A stretch of DNA of 41,999 nucleotides, from contig CADECP010000051.1 in the NCBI GenBank assembly GCA_902825875.1, positions 1 to 41,999 of the forward strand, read 5' to 3'. This stretch comes from an uncultured Acidobacteriota bacterium. GTDB lineage: Bacteria > Acidobacteriota > Blastocatellia > RBC074. Of the stretch, positions 36,374-41,999 are shown one piece after another. The notes beneath the pieces are model-generated. The model was not told the origin of the DNA and made no database searches. It worked only from the letters and a program-made list of their open reading frames with translations. The stretch's first letter is position 1. Each line of letters starts with the position of its first letter. Made by a program: the position numbers and the translations under genes.

Positions 36374-36421
36374 CAGCGAACTTGCGGCTCAAGGTTGTGA
36401 GAGTCGCAAGTTCGCGGCTGC
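36374..36421 (-). terminator. Hairpin after the esterase-like/phytase-family gene
   Basis: CGAACTTGCGgCTC and GAGtCGCAAGTTCG form an approximately 13-bp stem with one mismatch around a 10-nt loop, six bases or so after the stop at 36427 on the minus strand. The tail is only weakly T-rich (CTGCTTTGC). It may be a terminator or another palindromic repeat. Confidence 0.5.
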
Positions 36422-36426
36422 ATATA

Positions 36427-38862
36427 TCAACGACAACCGCAGGTGTTGTCGGAAATATCGCGGTCGTTAATGAAAAACGACGGGCCAATCGGATTGCTGC
36501 GAATGGCGGCGCGTCCGGATGTGACCGACGAATATGCACAATCGGTCAAAACAGCCGTCATACGAGCATCGCTCAACAACAAGTCGCATCCATTGCGCCG
36601 AATCGAAGCTCGTCCGGTCAACACAAAGCCGCCGACGCCGCAACGCGCGAAAGCGTATTCGCCCGTGCGCGAATTGAAGCGCAGCACATCGCCTGAGCGA
36701 TCGTCCTGTAAACAGGTGTCGAAAGCCGGATTCGTCACCGTCAGCAAACGGGTTTCACCCGCGCCGTCGTTGTCGCTGACGACGATGATGTCGCCGAGCG
36801 GCGTGATGACCAACCCTTCGGTTTTTTCCAGCAGGAAGTTGTCCTGCACCAACAAGTCGCGGATGAGCGTTTTGGTGACAGTCGGCGGCGTTGCTCCAGC
36901 GGCAACGGGCGTCAAACCTGCGATTGAAAAGCTGTAAATGCGTTTGACCTTGGCGTTGTCGCGTTGCTGGTTGTCGCGTTCCAGAACGGCGTAGGTGGAA
37001 TCGTTGATGCGAACGATTTCAGACAGTCCAACCCAAGCTCCGGTAACAGCAGGCGCGGCATCCAGCGGGTAACGATAAAACGTCCATTCACCGGTGGACG
37101 GCGTGTAACGACCGATTTTGACGAAGCCGGTCGGATCGTCCGCCCATTCTCGTTGAAACGCTACGAAAACTTGCGAACCATCGCTGTTGGTCGCCACGCC
37201 TTCGTAACCGTTCGAGCGTTGTTGTGCGTTGACCGAAGCGGGCAATTCCACTTCGCGCGCGACAGTGCCGTCAGCATTGACCTGAATCAGCAAGTTTTTG
37301 GTCGCCGTCGCCGCGCCAGCGTTTCCAGCGCCTTCACTAACAACCCACCAGCCGCCTTCGGGGCGAATGGCGATGCCTTCCAGATCGTAGTTTTTGCCGA
37401 GCGAAAGCGCCGATTCGATGCGCGCCGGAATGCCCAAGGCTTCGTTACCCTGCGCGATGGTGTAAATCACGCTGGGCCGGAGAATGTTGTCCGGCACGGC
37501 GAAGAGTTTATTGTTCGCGCCAAGCGCCAGCCCTGACAGCGCGCCCCAGGTGACTGTGTCCGAAATGACCTGCGGGTAGTTCACCGGTTTGGAACTCAGT
37601 TCGTAAATTGAGATCGTGCCGTTGCCTTCGTTCGAGGTGACGAACAAATTGCGGTTGGGAATGGCCAGCAAACCTTCCGGCGCGTCGCCCGTCGGCAACA
37701 GTTGCAACAGCTTCGGCTGGGTTTCATTCGTGATGTCGTAAACCGCGACGAAATCGCCGCGCTCCGAACCGATGAACGCCAGCGGGCAGCCGTTGTAAAC
37801 GCCGACTTCCGCGCCTTCAAACTCCGCGCCTTTGCTGCCCGAACGGTTGTCAGGGTAATGACCGATTTTGACGGCTTCCTGTTCCAGCGAAGCGCCCGGT
37901 TCGAAGACCACCGCGCCGGCTGCCGAAAAGACTGTGAAATCGCGTCCGCCGGCAAAGGCTCCCATCAGATCAACCGTGTAATCGCCTTCGTTGGCGGTAA
38001 TCAGGCGTCCGCCGGGCGTCCAGGCGATGGCGTCAGGTTCGCGGCGGGCATTGGTGATTTGATCGGTGAAGCTGATGGCGTTGTTGTTGCGTGTGTCGGC
38101 GGCGTGTGTGGTGGTTCCGGCAGTCCAATGTTGCAGGATATTGCCGTCAACCAGATTGACGATGACGACATGATTGTTTTCCTGCAAGGTGACGGCGGCT
38201 TGATTGGCGGCGTTGATGTCCACGAATTCCGGTTCCGGGTCTTCTGGAAAACGTCCGGCCAATCCGGTCAAGGTCACGTTGCGCGTTGTCCAGGCAGTGG
38301 GCGCGCCCACCAGATCAACAATGACCAGAAAACCCGCCGGCCCTTGCGGCATGCGCCCGCCGTTCAGGCTTTCGTCGCGCTGGTTTTCGATGACGATGGC
38401 GGCGTAACGACCGTCAGGACTGACGGCGATGGAATCTGGCTGACCGTTCAGGTTGATTGTTGTTTCAATCGTGCGGTCGCTCAGATTCACGACCAGCAAT
38501 CTGCTTTGCGCGGCGTTGACCACGGCCAGCGCCCATTTGCCGTCCGGCGTCGTTGTCACCGAAGTCGGTTCGCCACCGGCATCCAAACTGGCGAGTTCAA
38601 CCGGCGCGGCTGGATTGGAGATGTTGACGAAGCCGAGCTTATCGTCGGCGGAGTTGGTGTAAATCAGAGTGCGTCCGTCCGGCGTGGCAGCGACAATTTC
38701 AGCCACAGCGCCGTTGACATCGTGAGTGGCAATTCGGCGAAACAATCCGCCCAGCGTCGGCGATGCGCTTTGTACCGGATTGACCGGTGTAATCGAAGGG
38801 AAAAGAAAGGCGATAAACAGGACAGGGGCAATTGAACAAGCTAATGCCTTGAGCAGTTTCAC
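36427..38862 (-). CDS. Secreted beta-propeller protein with esterase-like activity of phytase domain
   Basis: An 811-residue protein if started at the GTG at 38862, which has AAGGAGG nine bases upstream. An in-frame ATG at 38925 has no binding site and would place 21 extra residues before the signal peptide. After the signal peptide comes a WD/YncE-like propeller (about 40-420) with repeats of the ATPDGRTLIYTN and VSPDGRYAAIVI kind. The C-terminal region (about 420-760) fits the esterase-like-activity-of-phytase family: YDLEGIAIRPEGGWWVVSEG, RSNGYEGVATNSDG and EKTEGLVITPLGDIIVVSD, all strand-turn units with Glu-Gly. The last 70 residues are Cys-containing (C-DLLLSDAR, CGCR end). Possibly an extracellular phosphodiesterase or esterase; a purely structural role is also possible. 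Confidence 0.88.
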   Translation of the reverse strand: MKLLKALACSIAPVLFIAFLFPSITPVNPVQSASPTLGGLFRRIATHDVNGAVAEIVAATPDGRTLIYTNSADDKLGFVNISNPAAPVELASLDAGGEPTSVTTTPDGKWALAVVNAAQSRLLVVNLSDRTIETTINLNGQPDSIAVSPDGRYAAIVIENQRDESLNGGRMPQGPAGFLVIVDLVGAPTAWTTRNVTLTGLAGRFPEDPEPEFVDINAANQAAVTLQENNHVVIVNLVDGNILQHWTAGTTTHAADTRNNNAISFTDQITNARREPDAIAWTPGGRLITANEGDYTVDLMGAFAGGRDFTVFSAAGAVVFEPGASLEQEAVKIGHYPDNRSGSKGAEFEGAEVGVYNGCPLAFIGSERGDFVAVYDITNETQPKLLQLLPTGDAPEGLLAIPNRNLFVTSNEGNGTISIYELSSKPVNYPQVISDTVTWGALSGLALGANNKLFAVPDNILRPSVIYTIAQGNEALGIPARIESALSLGKNYDLEGIAIRPEGGWWVVSEGAGNAGAATATKNLLIQVNADGTVAREVELPASVNAQQRSNGYEGVATNSDGSQVFVAFQREWADDPTGFVKIGRYTPSTGEWTFYRYPLDAAPAVTGAWVGLSEIVRINDSTYAVLERDNQQRDNAKVKRIYSFSIAGLTPVAAGATPPTVTKTLIRDLLVQDNFLLEKTEGLVITPLGDIIVVSDNDGAGETRLLTVTNPAFDTCLQDDRSGDVLRFNSRTGEYAFARCGVGGFVLTGRASIRRNGCDLLLSDARMTAVLTDCAYSSVTSGRAAIRSNPIGPSFFINDRDISDNTCGCR

Positions 38863-39012
38863 AGCAGCGATCCTCCTTGATGTGGGTGTAATGATGGAAA
38901 TGGTTATGGCACCAGATAACGACATCTAACCATAACGGCTTCATGTAAAGCCTTATTCATGCCGAGTTCAGTTTTGCGTAAAGATTTTGCCGATCCCCGA
39001 AAAGCTGGTGAA

Positions 39013-40086
39013 TTATTGACGCTGAGCTGTGTTTGCCTGACGCAAGGTTTCTGCATTTAAGCGCAAAGCCGTCAAACTGGTTTTCAGGTTTTCCAGCATG
39101 TGCGGTTGTGCCATTCGTTTTTTCATAAAACCCATCGAACCGCCCAGCAAATCCACTTGCAATCGAATTGTGTAAGCCACCAATGTACGCGGCTGACCAT
39201 TCGATGCGGCAAACGGAATCAATTCGGCGACGCCCAATCCGGCTTCGGTGTAATGACTGGAGTAAATTTGCTTGGAAGCGATGAAAGCGCGCTGGCCTTC
39301 GCGGTGAATCATCACATGAACCAGGCTGATGACCGGTTTCAGTTTGCCGAATTTTTGCAGCGCCCAGTAAACGAACGATTCCGTTTCGCGCGGATGAGCC
39401 GCCAACCGCGAATACAACTGCGTGGCGATTCCGGTTGCCGATTGAGCCTTCAGCATATCGGCAAAAGCTTGCTGTGGGCTGACAGCCAATTCCTGATCTA
39501 CGTAACTTTCCAGCGCCATGTCGCCGTTTTCTAAATACGTCTGAACTTTTTCCAGCAACAATTGTTTGTATTCCGCCGCAAGCCTGGCTTTGACTTTGGG
39601 CGAGAAGATCGGCTGCGGCCCGGCGGCTTTTTGCAATCGCGTCATGTCTGTGGCGGAAAGTTTGATGTCAGCGGCATTGGGTTTGGCGTGCATCAAGGCG
39701 TACAAATCTTTGTCGCTGAGTGGCAAGGATTCCAGGTCTGCAAGTTTGGGAGCGTCGCTGAATCGCCCGCAGGCAAGAGTGGTTTCGCTGTTGGCAAACA
39801 CCGACAACGTCTCAAATGCCGTGAAAAATTCCGATGGCGAGGCTTCGGCGATCATCGCGCCAAAACTCGCCATCTCTTTTTCTTGGGTGCGACCGACTGA
39901 ACGAGCAACGATTTGTTTTCCCTGCAACGCCTGCCATTCGGTTGAATTCAATTTCAGATAAGCGGCTTCGGCCATCAATCCGGCCAAATTGACGGCGTCA
40001 TCATTTGCGTGACTGAAAACGGTTTTGTCGAAAGAAGAAAACAGCAACAACGCGATCAGAGGATAAAGCGCGAGCTTTTTCGTCAT
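39013..40086 (-). CDS. Secreted protein of unknown function
   Basis: A 357-residue protein with a signal peptide (MTKKLALYPLIALLLFSSF, cleavage near SHA at about 25). The mature part is mostly helical up to about 250. Segments such as GKQIVARSVGRTQEKEMASFG (beginning about 56) and VYWALQKFGKLKPVISLVH, and a basic-aliphatic RTLVAYTIRLQVDLLGG, read like a lipid- or ligand-binding domain. A START-like fold is conceivable but not demonstrated. It sits 89 bases upstream of the esterase-like gene on the same strand. The ATG has GAGG about ten bases away. I do not recognise the family. Confidence 0.82.
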   Translation of the reverse strand: MTKKLALYPLIALLLFSSFDKTVFSHANDDAVNLAGLMAEAAYLKLNSTEWQALQGKQIVARSVGRTQEKEMASFGAMIAEASPSEFFTAFETLSVFANSETTLACGRFSDAPKLADLESLPLSDKDLYALMHAKPNAADIKLSATDMTRLQKAAGPQPIFSPKVKARLAAEYKQLLLEKVQTYLENGDMALESYVDQELAVSPQQAFADMLKAQSATGIATQLYSRLAAHPRETESFVYWALQKFGKLKPVISLVHVMIHREGQRAFIASKQIYSSHYTEAGLGVAELIPFAASNGQPRTLVAYTIRLQVDLLGGSMGFMKKRMAQPHMLENLKTSLTALRLNAETLRQANTAQRQ

Positions 40087-40437
40087 CAGGCATGCACCTC
40101 TAAATTGGATTTAGGATTGCTTGAAGTTACCGCGACGGGCCGTGTTTCAGAATTGATGACAGGCAGTGCCAGACGGAAACCGGACAGCAGCAGTCGGTAA
40201 CCATAGAGAGCACGCTCTGAAACATCATTTCCGAACACGACCCGTTGAAGTGGAATTGCAGTATCCGTCAACAGGCTTAACTCGATGTTCTCTGCAACTT
40301 AAATCAGCCGCAAGCTGAGGCAAAATGTTTGTTAATCGAACTCAGGCAACTTAACCTCTTTTCAATTTTGCTTGTTTGATGACAAGGGCTTAACACCAAT
40401 CTGTTAGACAGCTACCGCGATCCCCCAGAGAGGTTTC
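40087..40437. other. Intergenic region between divergent genes
   Basis: This 351-base gap separates the minus-strand secreted protein and the plus-strand Reeler-like gene, and should carry promoters for both. I found no strong promoter pair, no RNA gene and no supported ORF. A weak TTGCTT/TAACAC pair at 17-base spacing lies upstream of 40438. Confidence 0.5.
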
Positions 40438-41898
40438 ATGTCATTTCAAAAGCCGATCAAGCTGGTTTGCATAGTGGTGTGTTTTGCAGCGTTCGTTGCA
40501 ATGAGCCTGACGCATTCGCGCGCCTTTTCCAGCGGCCCTGATCCCGGACGCACCGGAGCGCCAAGCGAACTGACCTGTGCCACAGGCGAATGCCATGGAA
40601 CAGTTCGCATCACTGATTTGCAGCGATTCAGCATTCTCGCGCCGACAAATTACGAACCCGGACGGACGTATAAAATCGTCGTGCGCCACGTTTCAAGCGA
40701 TCCGACTCGGCGGCGTTGGGGGTTTCAGGTGACGGCGTTGACTGCTGGCGGGGTTCGGGCAGGAGTCTGGCAAAGTTTGGGCGAAGAAACGCAAATCGTC
40801 GAAGACACATTTCTCAACCGCGAATATGCCCAACACTCTCTGGCGGGGAGTTTTGCCGGGCAAACCGGCGGCGCAAGCTGGACTATCAACTGGACGGCTC
40901 CTGCAAGCGATGTCGGGCGCATCACGTTTTATGCCGCAGGCAATCAAGCCGATAACAATAACAACAGTTCCGGCGACCAAATTCTGATTGCTCAGACTGC
41001 CAGCAACCCTGGCCAGACGCCGCCGCCCATTGCGGCCACGCCTGGTTCGTTGTTGGTCTTCAACTTGTTTACTTCGCTGGCAAGCAATCGCATTCGTCAG
41101 GATTCGCGCATCAACCTGACAAACACACACGAAACCAGTGCCGTCACCATTCGCCTGCTGTTCATTGATGCCAATGATGGAGCGATTACGAATTCCTTTG
41201 TTCGGCTGTCACCATTGCAAACCACAAGCTTGATGGCATCTGACATTGATCCGGGAGTTGCGGGATATGTGTTGGCGATGGCTTGTGACCCGATGACCGG
41301 TTGTCCGATCAGCTTCAACCACTTGCTGGGCGATGAATACGTCAAATTGGCTTCCGGCCATTCAGCAAATCTCAAAGCGGAATCGTTTTCGTTGTCGCCG
41401 ACAGCATCGCCGTGTTTGAACGCTTCTACGGCAGAGTTGCGTTTTGACGGCTTCGATTACAGCCGAGCGCCTCGTGTGCTGGCATTGTCGAACCTGGCCA
41501 GCCGGGCCGATGGCAATGACACGTTGTTGGTCGTCAACCGGTTGAGTGGAAATTGGCGGACAGGCGTGCCGCCATTGAATGGTTTGGCAGGAGCGTTATT
41601 TGACGACGCCGAACAATCAATCGCCGTTTCATTGATTGCCGACCGCAGCCAGTTTTCCGCGTTGCTGACCGACCAAACATTACGAACGACGCCTCGATTC
41701 AGCGATTTCATCAAAGCTTCGCGCAGCGGTTGGTTGAAACTGTGGGCTTCCGACGAAACGGCTCTGCTGGGAGCTGTCATCAACTTCAACCCGCAAACCA
41801 GAGCAAGCGCCAACGCATTCAATCAAGGCCACAACCTTCATCATCTGACATCTGTTTCCTCGCAACTGACTCTGCCGGTTTTGCCGCCAACTTTTTGA
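40438..41898 (+). CDS. Secreted protein with Reeler-like/choice-of-anchor domain
   Basis: A 486-residue exported protein. Residues 1-30 are a signal peptide. The FSSGPDPGRTGAPSE segment (30-44) followed by a Cys-rich CATGECH motif (C47, C52, H53) and a beta-sandwich (about 60-190) is typical of choice-of-anchor V/Reeler-like domains. In such proteins this place often has CxxCH. Here the spacing is CX4CH. The C-terminal 280 residues (about 205-486) form a second beta-rich region with paired cysteines (CDPMTGC, about 282-288) that I do not recognise. AGAGAGG precedes the ATG. Location is probably cell surface or periplasm. Function unknown. Confidence 0.87.
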   Translation: MSFQKPIKLVCIVVCFAAFVAMSLTHSRAFSSGPDPGRTGAPSELTCATGECHGTVRITDLQRFSILAPTNYEPGRTYKIVVRHVSSDPTRRRWGFQVTALTAGGVRAGVWQSLGEETQIVEDTFLNREYAQHSLAGSFAGQTGGASWTINWTAPASDVGRITFYAAGNQADNNNNSSGDQILIAQTASNPGQTPPPIAATPGSLLVFNLFTSLASNRIRQDSRINLTNTHETSAVTIRLLFIDANDGAITNSFVRLSPLQTTSLMASDIDPGVAGYVLAMACDPMTGCPISFNHLLGDEYVKLASGHSANLKAESFSLSPTASPCLNASTAELRFDGFDYSRAPRVLALSNLASRADGNDTLLVVNRLSGNWRTGVPPLNGLAGALFDDAEQSIAVSLIADRSQFSALLTDQTLRTTPRFSDFIKASRSGWLKLWASDETALLGAVINFNPQTRASANAFNQGHNLHHLTSVSSQLTLPVLPPTF

Positions 41899-41911
41899 AA
41901 AATAAAAAAAA

Positions 41912-41974
41912 CATCCACGGAGTTCCGTGACAAGCTGCGAAATCTTCGCAGCTTGTCACGGAACTCCGTGGATG
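41912..41974 (-). terminator. Perfect 30-bp hairpin, minus-strand terminator or palindromic repeat
   Basis: A perfect 30-bp inverted repeat (41912-41941 with 41945-41974) has only a 3-nt loop. On the minus strand it is followed by eight T residues, the shape of a very strong terminator for a convergent gene beyond the window. Each arm holds internal palindromes (CACGGAgtTCCGTG). It sits 14 bases after the Reeler-like gene. Confidence 0.75.
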
Positions 41975-41999
41975 AAGTGCCAGTACCAAGAAAGCTGCT

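Noticed and set aside
37702..38835. A 377-codon plus-strand frame over the propeller gene
   Set aside because: Antisense shadow; the minus strand carries a repeated propeller protein with SD-supported start.

Overview
The window looks like chromosomal DNA of an Acidobacteriota member, most likely the Blastocatellia. The reasons are mid-50s GC, an X6-type ECF sigma factor fused by overlap to a very long Ser/Thr kinase, large secreted FG-GAP/Ig-like proteins, PhoX and ThuA proteins, and small palindromic repeats at gene ends. This is an inference from gene content; there is no rRNA here to confirm it. I see no tRNA, rRNA, CRISPR array, insertion sequence or prophage.

Layout. (1) 1-3744, minus strand: the str operon rpsL-rpsG-fusA-tuf (tuf cut by the window edge), with a near-consensus promoter about 400 nt upstream of rpsL and a hairpin-rich leader. 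(2) 3834-6954, minus strand: an exported TPR protein, a secreted protein with a LemA-like C-terminus and a small ribbon-helix-helix-like protein, closed by a strong terminator. (3) 7398-17651, plus strand: a phenylalanine/tyrosine catabolic cluster. It holds a class IV aminotransferase, phenylalanine 4-hydroxylase (phhA), 4-hydroxyphenylpyruvate dioxygenase (hpd), an iodotyrosine-deiodinase-like flavoprotein, homogentisate dioxygenase (hmgA) and fumarylacetoacetase (fahA). Interleaved are an HNH nuclease pair, a DUF433/DUF5615 toxin-antitoxin-like pair, a 304-residue protein of unknown function, a small P-loop kinase and a zinc-ribbon protein. No maleylacetoacetate isomerase or pterin dehydratase is visible. 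(4) 17671-20653: a plus-strand outer-membrane-barrel-like protein convergent with a minus-strand ThuA/sugar-isomerase pair. (5) 20923-25096, minus strand: a 1360-residue secreted multidomain protein. (6) 25386-30314, plus strand: ECF sigma factor, a ComP-like sensor joined to a Ser/Thr kinase, and an M19 dipeptidase. (7) 30431-33991, minus strand: a tight four-gene operon of a secreted alpha/beta hydrolase, an unknown protein, a PchB-like chorismate-mutase-fold enzyme and a flavodoxin with a signal peptide. (8) 34131-40086, minus strand: PhoX phosphatase, an esterase-like/phytase-family propeller protein and an unknown secreted protein. (9) 40438-41974, plus strand: a secreted Reeler-like protein followed by a perfect 30-bp palindrome.

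The main points of interest are the deiodinase-like enzyme sitting in a tyrosine-degradation operon, the unknown 304-residue family occupying the place where the isomerase step is missing, the ComP-like sensor/Ser-Thr kinase chimera, and a secreted protein with 93 consecutive uncharged residues. All functions are assigned by reading motifs and by remembered family features; no database search was run.
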